Positions 51,985 through 60,742 of a DNA stretch of 64,000 nucleotides are shown here, piece after piece (within the stretch, counting starts at the first letter, position 1; the number at the start of each line of letters is the position of its first letter). The translations under genes and the position numbers were made by a program. The stretch is from NCBI GenBank assembly GCA_963762965.1, contig CAVXME010000004.1, forward strand, positions 1-64,000. The letters are read 5' to 3'. This DNA comes from DATBAX01 sp963762965. GTDB taxonomy: Bacteria; Acidobacteriota; Terriglobia; Terriglobales; Acidobacteriaceae. The notes below the pieces were generated by a model that saw only the letters and a list, made by a program, of their open reading frames with translations, did no database searches and was not told the DNA's origin.

Positions 51985-53364
51985 ATGAAGATTTCCGTAA
52001 TCGGCGCTGGGTACGTGGGACTGACGACGGCTGCCTGCCTCGCGCAGATCGGCCATGACGTGTTTTGCAGCGAAAGTGACGCGGAAAAACTTCAGAAGCT
52101 GCAAAGCGGCGTGATGCCGCTCTTCGAGCCCCACCTCGAAAGCATCCTCACCGACACTCTCAAGTCGGGCAGGCTCCAGTTTGGCGCGACAGAACAGGCC
52201 ATCGATTGGGGCAAAGCCATTTTCATCTGCGTGGGCACTCCGCCGCTCAGCAATGGCGACGCGGATTTGTCCGCCATCGAGGGAGTGGCACGCACGATCT
52301 CCAAACGCGCAGAAGGTTACCGGCTGATCGTCGAAAAGAGTACGGTGCCGGTACAGACCGGTACGCAACTGCGAAAGCATCTATCGGTGCACAGTACCAG
52401 CGAACTCGACTACGACGTTGCTTCCAATCCGGAATTTCTCAGGGAAGGTTCTTCGGTCGAAGATTTTCTGCATCCTGACCGCATCGTGGTCGGCGTCGAG
52501 TCGCAGCGGGCCGCCGATCTGCTCAGTGAAATATACAGCCCGATTATCCAGCAGACCTTTGCCTGTCCCATTCATTCAGTATGTCCCAGCCGCAAGCCGG
52601 CCCGCTTTCTGGTCACCGACACCAACTCCGCCGAACTCATCAAGCATGCCTCCAATTCTTTTCTGGCAATGAAAATTTCGTTCATCAACATGGTTTCTGA
52701 CCTGTGCGAAGCCGCAGGCGCCGATATTGGCAAGGTGGCGGAGGGCATGGGCATGGACCCGCGGATTGGGCCTTCCTTTCTTCAGCCGGGCATCGGTTTC
52801 GGCGGCTTTTGTTTTCCCAAAGACCTGCAAGCCTTCGTGCGCATTGCCGATAAATTCGGCTGCAATTTCGCGCTGCTCAAGGAAGTTGAGCGCATCAATC
52901 AGGCACGCGTGGATCAACTGGTGGAAAAGATCAGGAAAGAGCTTTGGGTCTTGCGCGGGAAAAAGATTTGCATCTGGGGATTGGCCTTCAAGCCCAACAC
53001 CGACGATGTTCGCTTTGCGCCAGCTCTCTTGATAATCCGGCGGCTGCTGGCCGAAGGCGCAATCGTCCAGGCTTACGATCCGGAAGCTATGGAAAAAGCC
53101 AGGAAGGAACTACCCGAGGTGACCTATTGCCGCGACCCCTACGAAGCCGCCAAAGGCGCGGAGGCCGTCGTGCTCCTCACCGAATGGGAAGAATTCCGAA
53201 AAATGGATTGGAAGCGTCTGGGTAGTCTGGTAGAGAGAACGTTGATCATCGACGGACGAAATACCTTGCCCCGCGAAGAAATCGTCGCTCATGGGTTCCT
53301 ATACCTTGGTATAGGTGGAGTTTCCGGCATCCCAAGACAATCACCATCACTCATCAAGGCATAG
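51985..53364 (+). CDS. ugd: UDP-glucose 6-dehydrogenase
   Basis: A 459-residue enzyme making UDP-glucuronate from UDP-glucose. SVIGAGYVGLTTAACLAQIG at the N-terminus, ASNPEFLREGSSVEDFLHPD, and the catalytic Cys276 in GFGGFCFPKD are diagnostic. The C-terminal nucleotide-sugar domain includes GLAFKPNTDDVRFAPALLII. AGGAGG lies about 7 bp before the ATG. It is the last gene of the alternating permease/dehydrogenase operon. Together with algD it supplies two uronic acids, suggesting an acidic exopolysaccharide. Confidence 0.93.
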   Translation: MKISVIGAGYVGLTTAACLAQIGHDVFCSESDAEKLQKLQSGVMPLFEPHLESILTDTLKSGRLQFGATEQAIDWGKAIFICVGTPPLSNGDADLSAIEGVARTISKRAEGYRLIVEKSTVPVQTGTQLRKHLSVHSTSELDYDVASNPEFLREGSSVEDFLHPDRIVVGVESQRAADLLSEIYSPIIQQTFACPIHSVCPSRKPARFLVTDTNSAELIKHASNSFLAMKISFINMVSDLCEAAGADIGKVAEGMGMDPRIGPSFLQPGIGFGGFCFPKDLQAFVRIADKFGCNFALLKEVERINQARVDQLVEKIRKELWVLRGKKICIWGLAFKPNTDDVRFAPALLIIRRLLAEGAIVQAYDPEAMEKARKELPEVTYCRDPYEAAKGAEAVVLLTEWEEFRKMDWKRLGSLVERTLIIDGRNTLPREEIVAHGFLYLGIGGVSGIPRQSPSLIKA

Positions 53365-53646
53365 AGAAAATCAGCATCACTCGATTGTCTTCGTCGCTGT
53401 AATTCCGTTAAAATTGAATCAAGATTCAACGGGGCGACAGAGGAAATTGTTATCACCACGTGATCTCGCTGATTCATGGTTCGAACCAGCGAATTCCGCT
53501 TTGATTTCTCGATTCCGTTGTCTCTCGAAATTTTCCTGTTATCAATAAGCGGCGGCAGCATCAAGGTGATGCGCCCGGCGACCAGCCAGGAGAGGGCGGT
53601 TCGATGCCGTCCCCGCCGCTCCAACCTCAAACGAAATCGAACCCAA
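53365..53646. other. Intergenic region, nothing identified
   Basis: About 280 bp between convergent genes. A T/A-rich beginning and a CCACGTGATCTCG word are present, but there is no clear hairpin plus U-run, repeat or protein-like frame. Confidence 0.4.
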
Positions 53647-55017
53647 CTATGAATTGTCGTCTGCGGCAGTCGGCGCCGAATTGTCCACCTTGACGCTGGT
53701 GCGGGGGCGCAGCGTGCGAAGCACCTTATACGAACCGGTGACAACTTCGTCCCCTTCGTTCAATCCGCTCAGGACTTCGATATCATTGCTTCCGGTAATC
53801 CCCGTTTGCACCGGCACGAATTCGGCCTTCCGGTTGCGGATCACGAACACGCCCTGGATATCTGTTTTTGCGTCCTTCGGCTGGGCCGCTGCCTGCACCG
53901 ATCCTTTGTCATTCGCCGTCTGCAAATCAGCCTGCCGCCGAACCGTGACCGCCTGGATGGGGACCGCCAGCGCGCTGCTTCGTGAAGCGGTCGTTACTTT
54001 GGCCGTCGCCGAAAGCCCCGGACGCAGGTTTTCTGGCGGGTCCTGCAAGGTCACCACCACTTTAAACTCTTTGGCTTCGTCGCTGGCCGTGGTCTGCTGA
54101 GACGTGGCGACTCCGGTCGAGCGCACAATCGCGTTGTCGCCAATCTCCGTCACCACCGCTTTGAACGTTTTATTTGGAATGGCATCAATCGCGACTTCGG
54201 CCGGCTGCCCCAGCCTCACGTCCACGATGTCGGTCTCATCCATTTCGACTTCTGCCGTAATGATCGACATATCGGCAATGCTCATCAGTGTGCTGCCGGG
54301 CGAATTCTGAATGCCGATGACGACGGTCTCGCCTTCCCGCACCGGCAGACTGGTAATCACGCCGTCGAAGGGGGCCACGTACCGGCTTTTTTGCAGGACA
54401 TCCGAAACCCGCATCAAGTTGGCCTGGTTCTGGGTGATGTGCCGGTCCGCGGATTCTTTCTGGGCTTTGGCCTGTGCCACCCGCGCCTCCGCTTGGGCCA
54501 ATCCGGCTTGCGCAGTTTGCCAAAGCGCTTTTTGCGTGTCGTACTCCGACTTCGGAATCAGAGCGCTCTTCCACAATTCCTGACTTCGGTCCCAGTCCAG
54601 CTGGGTGTGTTCGGCGTCCGACTTTGCCCGGTTCAAGTCGGCCAAATCCGTGCGCAAGGCTGCCTCGGCTGCAATCGCGTCGCTTTGCGCTGCATCGAGA
54701 GACGCCTGCGTTGCATTCACGTCCGCACCTGATTGCACGCTTTCCAGTTGCGCCAGCAATTGGCCCTTCTTTACCCGGTCGCCTTCCTTTACGTACAGTT
54801 TGGTGATCTTGCCGAATGCGTTGGCGCCGATATTCACGAATGTTTTCGGCTTGATCTCCCCGGAGGCGCTCACCACCGTGGCAAGATCCATGCGCTGCAC
54901 TTTGCTGGTCTGTACCGTAACCAGGTTCTTGTTGCTCTGGTGAACGCTGAAACCGACAATGCTGAGCATTAGAACCGCTGCCCCAGCCCCGATCACAATC
55001 TTCCACGTAGTGCTCAT
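53647..55017 (-). CDS. MacA/HlyD-type periplasmic adaptor subunit
   Basis: A 456-residue membrane-fusion protein. It has an N-terminal anchor helix (VIGAGAAVLMLSIVGF), a biotinyl-lipoyl half-motif around GEIKPKTFVNIGANAFGKIT, and a long alpha-helical hairpin at about 85-200 rich in Ala/Gln. Then come a second lipoyl half (YVAPFDGVITSLPVREGETV) and beta-barrel and membrane-proximal domains (ALAVPIQAVTVRRQADLQTA). It links an inner-membrane ABC pump to an outer-membrane channel. It is convergent with the operon encoding the two MacB-type permeases, the likely partners. Confidence 0.88.
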   Translation of the reverse strand: MSTTWKIVIGAGAAVLMLSIVGFSVHQSNKNLVTVQTSKVQRMDLATVVSASGEIKPKTFVNIGANAFGKITKLYVKEGDRVKKGQLLAQLESVQSGADVNATQASLDAAQSDAIAAEAALRTDLADLNRAKSDAEHTQLDWDRSQELWKSALIPKSEYDTQKALWQTAQAGLAQAEARVAQAKAQKESADRHITQNQANLMRVSDVLQKSRYVAPFDGVITSLPVREGETVVIGIQNSPGSTLMSIADMSIITAEVEMDETDIVDVRLGQPAEVAIDAIPNKTFKAVVTEIGDNAIVRSTGVATSQQTTASDEAKEFKVVVTLQDPPENLRPGLSATAKVTTASRSSALAVPIQAVTVRRQADLQTANDKGSVQAAAQPKDAKTDIQGVFVIRNRKAEFVPVQTGITGSNDIEVLSGLNEGDEVVTGSYKVLRTLRPRTSVKVDNSAPTAADDNS

Positions 55018-55105
55018 TCCGTTCCCATCCTGAAGTTCATGGATAGTTTACCTTGCGAGTCAGGTTTCCGGCATCCGGGATTCTGAAAGGCAAAATCCCT
55101 GGAAA

Positions 55106-57043
55106 TCAGACTGGATCGATTGCAGAGTGGGCTGCTGGTTCGGACGCCAGCGCCGCGTCGCGCCACTTGCCGATTTGTTCGACCGCTTCCGCCAGAGAAG
55201 CGACCACGCGATCGGGCCGAGTGCTTCCAAAACGTTCCTGCGCTTTGTCGATCTCGCCGGCAAATCCCCATATACCCGCCAGGATTTTAATATGAGGCAG
55301 ATGCATGCGAATACGCTGGCACAAGGCTTGCGACGGCGCGAACGCAAAGGGCGGGAGCGCGGAGATGCAAACCACATCCTGGGGTTCGGGCGGCAGATGG
55401 GTCAATATTTCCTCGAAAGCCGAGCCCACCGGCAGCGACAGAACTCCGTGGCCGGTACGTTCGAGCAATTGCGACAGCATCGAAGAAGTGATCTCGTCGG
55501 CCTGATCATTCGCCGCCAGGCAGAAAACCCGGAGCGCGGAAGCAACCGGCTCCGCATGACTCGCAGGCAATTCCTGCGGCGTGGTCGACATCCAGCGCGA
55601 GCGGAACCCTCTCGGTTTGGCGGCCGCTTCTTCCGGCCGGTAGACCGCCAACTCTGAAACAATTTCGCTCACGCTGAGAAACAAGAATGATTCTCGGGTC
55701 TCATCCAGCGCGCCTTTATGCCGGTCTTGTTCCGCCAGGGTGAGGGCGGGGACAAGGACCTCGTCGTACAGGCCCACGAGGGAGTGCGCTCTCAGATAGC
55801 TGGTCGCCAGCAGGCGGGCGTCTTCCTGGTCCAGGGCCAGCAGACGTTGATAAAACCGCGCTTCGACCGACAGCGCGGTTTCGTCCCCTAGCAGAACATG
55901 CAGGAACGACATGCGCGGAACATAGCGGCCCATCACGATGACACAAACCGTGAGGGGGACGGCCAAAACCAGTCCGGCCCATCCCCACAGCGTGGTCCAG
56001 AAAACCGTGGTGACCAACAAAGCGAGAGAAGAAATCCCAGTGTGTGCGCCGTACAACCAGGGTTCCACGACATTCCCTGCAATCAATTCCAGCAGCGCGA
56101 ACAGGAGAAATACGAGAACCGGCGGTCCCCAGCCGTTGAATGCGGCAAGCGCCAGCGCGACCGGGAAAGCGGTAGCGGTCAGAACGCCCACATAAGGCAC
56201 GATGCGGAGCACGCCGGCGATCACGCCCCAAAGAACCGCGTTTGGAATCCCGATAAAAAACAGGCCGACACCGAAGCAGACACCATAGCAGGCATTGACC
56301 AGAAACTGCATCACCAGATAGCGGCTGATGCGGCGGGCCGCGTCATTCAGGGCCAGGGTCATGGCGTTCAACTGGTCCACGCCAGCCAGGCGAAGAAAGC
56401 GATTGCGCAGGTCCTCCTGCTCAATCAGGATGAACACGGTGAAGATCAGAACCATGCCGGCTGTTCCTAGCGGCATGAGCGCCGGCCCCACCAGCTCGCG
56501 AAGGGATTGCAGTCCGCCCGCCGGAGCCTCAACCACCTGAACCGGCACGACTCCTACCGGCTGCGAAGCGTTCTTAGCAGGGCCACCAGCCCGGGACCCG
56601 GCCGGGGAACCATTCTTCGATAAATCGCCCGAGGGAGTCGCCGTGCCGATCGCCGAATCCGAGAGCTCTTTCCCGATTTCTTCCACACTCTCGGTTGCCC
56701 TTCCCAGCGCACTGTCTGGCGCGGAATGGAAGGCCTCGATCTTGTTGTGAATGTTTAATTGATACTTGGGAAGATTATTTGCCACTTCCAGCAATTGCTT
56801 GGAGACGATCCATCCCATGCCGCCGACGGCGGCAACCGAAATCAACATCGCCAGCGCCACCGCAGGCCCGCGGCGCATGGGAAGCTTCTGGAACCAAATC
56901 ACCATCGGGGTCAACAGGAAGTTGAGCGTCAGGGCGAGGGCTAGCGGGATTAAGACCGCCCGCGCGAAATATAAAATCAGAATGACGAGGACCAGGACAA
57001 CCAGCGGGTTCAGCGTTGGCAATTCCTGCCGCGTACGACTCAT
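55106..57043 (-). CDS. AI-2E-type permease with a C-terminal B12-binding-like domain
   Basis: A 645-residue protein. Residues 1-390 form an AI-2E/PerM-type transporter with about eight helices and the family blocks GVLRIVPYVGVLTATAFPVA and LWGWAGLVLAVPLTVCV. A long Gly/Ser/Pro-rich linker interrupts the periplasmic part. Residues ~490-620 form an alpha/beta domain (LRVFCLAANDQADEITSSML, GHGVLSLPVG, PQDVVCISALPPFAFAP) with the strand order of B12-binding/receiver folds. The DxHxxG cobalamin ligand is absent (DQADEI instead). This fusion is uncommon. The ATG at 57043 has GAGGGG upstream. Confidence 0.8.
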   Translation of the reverse strand: MSRTRQELPTLNPLVVLVLVILILYFARAVLIPLALALTLNFLLTPMVIWFQKLPMRRGPAVALAMLISVAAVGGMGWIVSKQLLEVANNLPKYQLNIHNKIEAFHSAPDSALGRATESVEEIGKELSDSAIGTATPSGDLSKNGSPAGSRAGGPAKNASQPVGVVPVQVVEAPAGGLQSLRELVGPALMPLGTAGMVLIFTVFILIEQEDLRNRFLRLAGVDQLNAMTLALNDAARRISRYLVMQFLVNACYGVCFGVGLFFIGIPNAVLWGVIAGVLRIVPYVGVLTATAFPVALALAAFNGWGPPVLVFLLFALLELIAGNVVEPWLYGAHTGISSLALLVTTVFWTTLWGWAGLVLAVPLTVCVIVMGRYVPRMSFLHVLLGDETALSVEARFYQRLLALDQEDARLLATSYLRAHSLVGLYDEVLVPALTLAEQDRHKGALDETRESFLFLSVSEIVSELAVYRPEEAAAKPRGFRSRWMSTTPQELPASHAEPVASALRVFCLAANDQADEITSSMLSQLLERTGHGVLSLPVGSAFEEILTHLPPEPQDVVCISALPPFAFAPSQALCQRIRMHLPHIKILAGIWGFAGEIDKAQERFGSTRPDRVVASLAEAVEQIGKWRDAALASEPAAHSAIDPV

Positions 57044-57136
57044 CCCCAATCCCCTCAAAACGCCTTGTTGGCGTTGGCACGATCATACGACCAGTTGGAT
57101 CGAGTTCAAAAAGGAAATGTGGACTTAGGCGAGCGG

Positions 57137-57173
57137 AAAAAGAAAAACGGCTGGCAGCGTTTTGCTGCCAGCC
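57137..57173 (-). terminator. Rho-independent terminator for the Gly/Tyr-rich protein gene
   Basis: GGCTGGCAGC and GCTGCCAGCC (57149-57173) form a perfect 10-bp stem with a 5-base loop. On the minus strand it is followed by GTTTTTCTTTTT. It lies 33 bp past the stop of the minus-strand gene at 57206. Confidence 0.85.
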
Positions 57174-57205
57174 ATTCCCATATTCCGAAGACTTCGCGGA
57201 ACTGA

Positions 57206-57637
57206 TTACCGGTGTCCGCCACCGTGGCCTCCACCATGGAAGCCACCGCCGCCGTGAAATCCGCCTCCGCCGTGAAACCCGCCGCCACCGTGGAATCCGC
57301 CGACCGGCCCGCGGGCATAGCCGCGATAGCCGTATCCGGGGCGTCCGTAGAAGCCGCGCCCGTAATAGCCGCGTCCGTAGTAGCCGCGGCCGTAGTATCC
57401 GTGGTACCAGGGGCCGGCTCCGATAAAGATGCCGCCGGAGAACCATTGCGGTCCATAGTAGCCATAAGGGGCGCATGCGTAGGGAGCGTAGTCGTAGTAT
57501 CCGTAGGCGCATGCCGGAGGCCCAGCGACATATCCGTAGCCCGGGCCAACCCGGACGCCAACTGCAACTTGCGCCTGGGAGTAAGCCACCGGAACCATCA
57601 AAACACCCAGTAAAGCGAGATATCTTAAATAACGCAT
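57206..57637 (-). CDS. Secreted Gly/Tyr/His-rich repeat protein (143 aa)
   Basis: A signal peptide (MRYLRYLALLGVLMVPVAYS) precedes a mature chain built of short repeats: four YYGRG/FYGRP units at about 80-100 and, at the C-terminus, four GGFHGGG units ending HGGGHGGGHR. The middle is Tyr-rich (YGYYDYAPYACAPYGYYGPQ). Such proteins are often surface, spore-coat-like or metal-binding; the His-Gly tail could bind metals. The gene has its own terminator. DNA repeats mirror the protein repeats, so copy number may vary between strains. Confidence 0.72.
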   Translation of the reverse strand: MRYLRYLALLGVLMVPVAYSQAQVAVGVRVGPGYGYVAGPPACAYGYYDYAPYACAPYGYYGPQWFSGGIFIGAGPWYHGYYGRGYYGRGYYGRGFYGRPGYGYRGYARGPVGGFHGGGGFHGGGGFHGGGGFHGGGHGGGHR

Positions 57638-57793
57638 TTTCGTCTCCTCCCCAGATTCGCAAGATCAATCTCAATCACGCTGAATCTGATTAGCCCCGGC
57701 AACCTCAGTCTCTTGAAGCGCCTTGACTATTGGTATAAACGCGAATGCGGGAGAAAAGTTGCTGTCGGCGTTTCCAGCCGCGGGCAAAAGGAA

Positions 57794-57820
57794 AGCCGCT
57801 CCGAAGAGCGGCTGTTTTTC
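57794..57820. terminator. Intrinsic terminator, usable in both directions
   Basis: AGCCGCTC-CGAA-GAGCGGCT (57794-57813) forms a perfect 8-bp stem with a tetraloop. It is followed on the plus strand by GTTTTTCTTTT and on the minus strand by TTCCTTTT. The minus-strand gene at 57840-58256 ends 20 bp before it and is the likely client. Confidence 0.85.
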
Positions 57821-57839
57821 TTTTGATTTTCGCTGCGGT

Positions 57840-58256
57840 TTACTTTGCGAATTTTCTTTTCAAGGCGCCGAACAGAGCCAGTCCGGTGCAGCTCAATAGC
57901 GCAAGCGATCCAGCATCAGGAGCCGAATAAGACGGGTCCGGCAAAGACTGTTGGTGCAGGATGCTCAGGACCTTGTCAAAGTCGGCGATTGCAGTTTGGA
58001 AATCAATTTGTGCGGCATTCGTGTTTCCGCGCGAATTCTGGAAAAGCGCAGCTGCACCCGCCAGTTCCCCGGCAACGAATGCTTGTTTTGCGGCAGAACT
58101 CGACTGGAAGAGAGAGTAGTTTTTGTAGATATCGGTTTGGACAATTTGAAGGTCAGCTTGGAACGCGCTCGGAGTCACCACCGAATCCGCCCACACAGAC
58201 CCGACCAGGGTCAGTACCACTAACACAGCCAGAGAACCTGCCTTTACAGTGCGCAT
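57840..58256 (-). CDS. Secreted protein with exosortase-type C-terminal signal
   Basis: A 138-residue protein with a signal peptide (MRTVKAGSLAVLVVLTLVGS, cleavage near VWADS) and a helical, Ala-rich mature part. The C-terminus SYSAPDAGSLALLSCTGLAL followed by KRKF is a sorting tail of the PEP/VPDSG-CTERM type: a Pro-Asp-x-Gly-Ser motif, a hydrophobic helix and a basic end. Exosortases cleave such tails. These systems travel with exopolysaccharide loci, in keeping with the locus starting at 60.7 kb. No exosortase gene is in the window. Confidence 0.72.
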   Translation of the reverse strand: MRTVKAGSLAVLVVLTLVGSVWADSVVTPSAFQADLQIVQTDIYKNYSLFQSSSAAKQAFVAGELAGAAALFQNSRGNTNAAQIDFQTAIADFDKVLSILHQQSLPDPSYSAPDAGSLALLSCTGLALFGALKRKFAK

Positions 58257-58668
58257 TTCAGACCTTTCAATTCGTTACTGTCTCTGAAACAGAAGTAAAG
58301 AGAATCAGAGATCTCCATTACTATCGGCCATTGGCCGGCAGTTTGTGAATAGCCCAAATGGGCCATTCGAGCGCTTTTTTATCAACCTTCGAGAATGCCG
58401 TATCGAGTCCGTGATTGCGCAGAACTTTTCATGGTTGCCCTGAAGTGGGCACTTTCCGTGCCTGCAACCACGCTTCGGCCAAGCTGGTGAAGCTCGGCTA
58501 TTTCTGCTTTCGTACTCGTCAACCTCACCTGATTTTCCCGATCTTAAGCTGCAACGGGCTCTGGATGTGCAACTTATTTCACCTCCAGGTCGCAAGGTTA
58601 GGTAAGAGATTGTTCATTATCAGCAGTCTGGCGTGGATTGCCGATTGCCCCTGTAGGGCCAGGGGAAT
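58257..58668. other. Intergenic region without a supported gene
   Basis: About 410 bp between divergent genes. It contains GGCCATTGGCC and GCCCAAATGGGC palindromes near 58325-58365, the second followed by a T-run after 13 bp. Short frames crossing it are Cys/Arg-rich and unconvincing. Confidence 0.4.
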
Positions 58669-59139
58669 ATGAAAATGAAGCGTTATCTCCTTTTTATGCT
58701 GCTGCTGGGGTTGCGGGCTTTCGGCGCGGACATGCCTTCCGCTCCAGTCGCCGCCAGTGCGCCGTATCTGGCAGTGTCCTCCAGCCCTTTTGTTACCCAG
58801 AAGTCTCCGGCATCCGCCCACCGGTTCTTCGATCATGACAACTCGATCCGTATGGGAATCCTGGGCGGACTTATAGCTGCCGATGGGATCTCGACGCAAG
58901 AAATTCTGAATAGTGGCGGTCACTGGCGGGAGATGAATCCTCTGGCTCGTCCGTTCGTAAACAAGGGTGCGCCGGGACAGTTGGCGGCATCGGTGCTCGG
59001 CTGCGGTTTCAGCGTGGGCAGTGCTTATCTGCTCCACAAGACCGGCCATCACAAGCTGGAAAAGTTGATGTTAAATGCGTCGATTGGAGTGGAGACCGCA
59101 ACCGTCAGCAGTAACCTGATCTGGTACTCAACTCGCTGA
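58669..59139 (+). CDS. Secreted or membrane-associated hypothetical protein (156 aa)
   Basis: It begins with MKMKRYLLFMLLLGLRAFGA, a signal peptide. The mature part contains DNSIRMGILGGLIAADGIST, NSGGHWREMNPLARPFV and a hydrophobic stretch around AASVLGCGFSVGSAYLL that may be a membrane helix. A histidine-rich HKTGHHKLEKL follows. GGGGAAT lies upstream of the ATG. No family is recognised. Confidence 0.6.
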   Translation: MKMKRYLLFMLLLGLRAFGADMPSAPVAASAPYLAVSSSPFVTQKSPASAHRFFDHDNSIRMGILGGLIAADGISTQEILNSGGHWREMNPLARPFVNKGAPGQLAASVLGCGFSVGSAYLLHKTGHHKLEKLMLNASIGVETATVSSNLIWYSTR

Positions 59140-59155
59140 CCCAGCGCCGTAAAAG

Positions 59156-60196
59156 CTACACGGATACCGGCGCATTGTTGGACATCGGGGCGTGAGAAGT
59201 GAGTGATGCGGATTTCTTCAGGTGTGCCGAGGCCCTCTTTTGCGCCAGTAAAATCTCCTCCGTGGTGAGCGACTCGGCCAGTTTCCTCTTGGCAATGACG
59301 ATCCTGTCCTTTATTTCCAGGGTATTCTGTTCAGAAATCAAGTACCACATATACGCGGTAACATCGTCCTTCTCGACATTCTTCCCCTGAGAGTACATCT
59401 GGGCCAAGGCGATCTGCGCATTGGGCGTGCCTTGCTGTGCTGCTTTTTCGAGCCCTGCGAAATCTCGATGGCCGGCATCGTTCCTGGTGCCCGGTCCGGG
59501 GACGGTTGCGGTCTGCGGTCCGTGACCCTGAGGCTGGCTCAAAGTCAGGCAAAGCAGCTCCATCCGGCTGGACACCCCCAATTTGTCGAAAACCCGAAAC
59601 AAATAGTTCTTGATGGTGTGCTGACTGAGTCCCAGGCGTTCTGCGATCTCGCGATTGCTGAGTCCCTCCGCCAGGCAGCGCACCACTTCCAATTCGCGCT
59701 TGGAAAGCAGGTTCAAACCGTTGGCATCGACTGCACGCACGGTTGGTGCCGCCGCCAGAGCTTCGACGGCAAATGACATCTGCTGGCTGTTCGCCCATAT
59801 CTGGCCCGCATGCACCTGGCGAACGCACTGGCCCAGAGTTTCAAGGGATTCGTGCCGGCTGAAAACGCCTCGTGCCCCCGATTCGAAGGCTTCCAAAATG
59901 ATCTCGCGTTTCGAGGAATCCAGAAGCACGATCACCTTCACTTTAGGAAGAGCGGCGCGGAGCCCGCGTAATATCTCAAAGCCCCGAAGGGGGTCGTCAT
60001 CCAAACGGGACCCGACCACAACAATGTCCACGGGTTGAGCCGTGGCGGTCGCGATCAAATCCGTGGGTTGCACCGCGCGCACCTCGAATTCTGGATCCCG
60101 CTTGAGAGCGTCGGCCAATAAGTGGGTGTGAATCAGGGTGCTGTCGGCTACCAGAACCTGGATGACCCGGTGAGCCGGACCTTGATTTTGGTGCAT
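59156..60196 (-). CDS. LuxR-type regulator with degenerate receiver and Sel1-like tail
   Basis: A 346-residue regulator. Residues 12-130 have the response-regulator fold, but the expected phospho-accepting Asp is replaced (PVDIVVVGSRL, Gly62/Ser63) and the conserved Lys is Arg (VFSRHES), so it probably does not work by phosphorylation. Residues ~160-220 form a LuxR/FixJ helix-turn-helix (LSKRELEVVRCLAEGLSNRE). After a linker comes a short Sel1/TPR-like segment (GLEKAAQQGTPNAQIALAQMYSQG). It is divergent from the exopolysaccharide operon across a 546-bp AT-rich gap, so it may control it. Confidence 0.82.
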   Translation of the reverse strand: MHQNQGPAHRVIQVLVADSTLIHTHLLADALKRDPEFEVRAVQPTDLIATATAQPVDIVVVGSRLDDDPLRGFEILRGLRAALPKVKVIVLLDSSKREIILEAFESGARGVFSRHESLETLGQCVRQVHAGQIWANSQQMSFAVEALAAAPTVRAVDANGLNLLSKRELEVVRCLAEGLSNREIAERLGLSQHTIKNYLFRVFDKLGVSSRMELLCLTLSQPQGHGPQTATVPGPGTRNDAGHRDFAGLEKAAQQGTPNAQIALAQMYSQGKNVEKDDVTAYMWYLISEQNTLEIKDRIVIAKRKLAESLTTEEILLAQKRASAHLKKSASLTSHAPMSNNAPVSV

Positions 60197-60742
60197 AAAG
60201 CAACTCTCTTTGATGGAGCATTTTTCCCAAAAGCCGCATCCACCACCCTAATGCGCTTGTTGGACAGTGTACTAGACCTAGGCTGCAACAACAACGATGG
60301 TTGAAGTCGATTGCATGGACTATAGTACCCAAACGAATAAGAAGCTAATGAGAATAGTGGACCATAAACGTCGCCTCTTGTGCCCATGATCTGGCTGCTC
60401 GTGATTATATGTAAACGTAACATTAATAAAGCGTTACATATCATGTAAGACTTAATATGGACTTGGCAATCATTGACATGCAGCATATTGCATAGAGAAT
60501 ATAGTCTCAAGCCATAATATCTCAGTAACTTAGGTAATAAATAACGTATGTAAATGAGAAAATAATACCAGAGAAGTTGTACCTCTTGCAGCAACTTGCA
60601 GCATTGCGTAGGCTAACAATCAAGTTCTGGACAACCCCCGTCCGGGATCGTTTTACCCCCCTCCCCGCGTAAAAGCATTACCCAAGATCTCATTGCGATT
60701 TTCAGCAGGGTCACTGTTGTATGTGACTTAGAGGGCGAAGCT
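60197..60742. promoter_or_regulatory. AT-rich divergent regulatory region before the exopolysaccharide genes
   Basis: About 546 bp without a gene. From ~60340 to 60600 it is much richer in A/T than anything else nearby. It contains an inverted pair GTAAC-N10-GTTAC (60417-60436) and two direct CTTGCAGCA words exactly 10 bp apart (60585 and 60595), each a plausible regulator site. A long leader is expected for an operon controlled by a NusG-like antiterminator such as the next gene. No clear -10/-35 pair or sigma-54 GG-N10-GC site was found. Confidence 0.45.

Noticed and set aside
53289..53744. Minus-strand frame of 151 codons between ugd and the adaptor gene
   Set aside because: It overlaps both flanking genes, and its residues show no fold-like pattern; likely chance.
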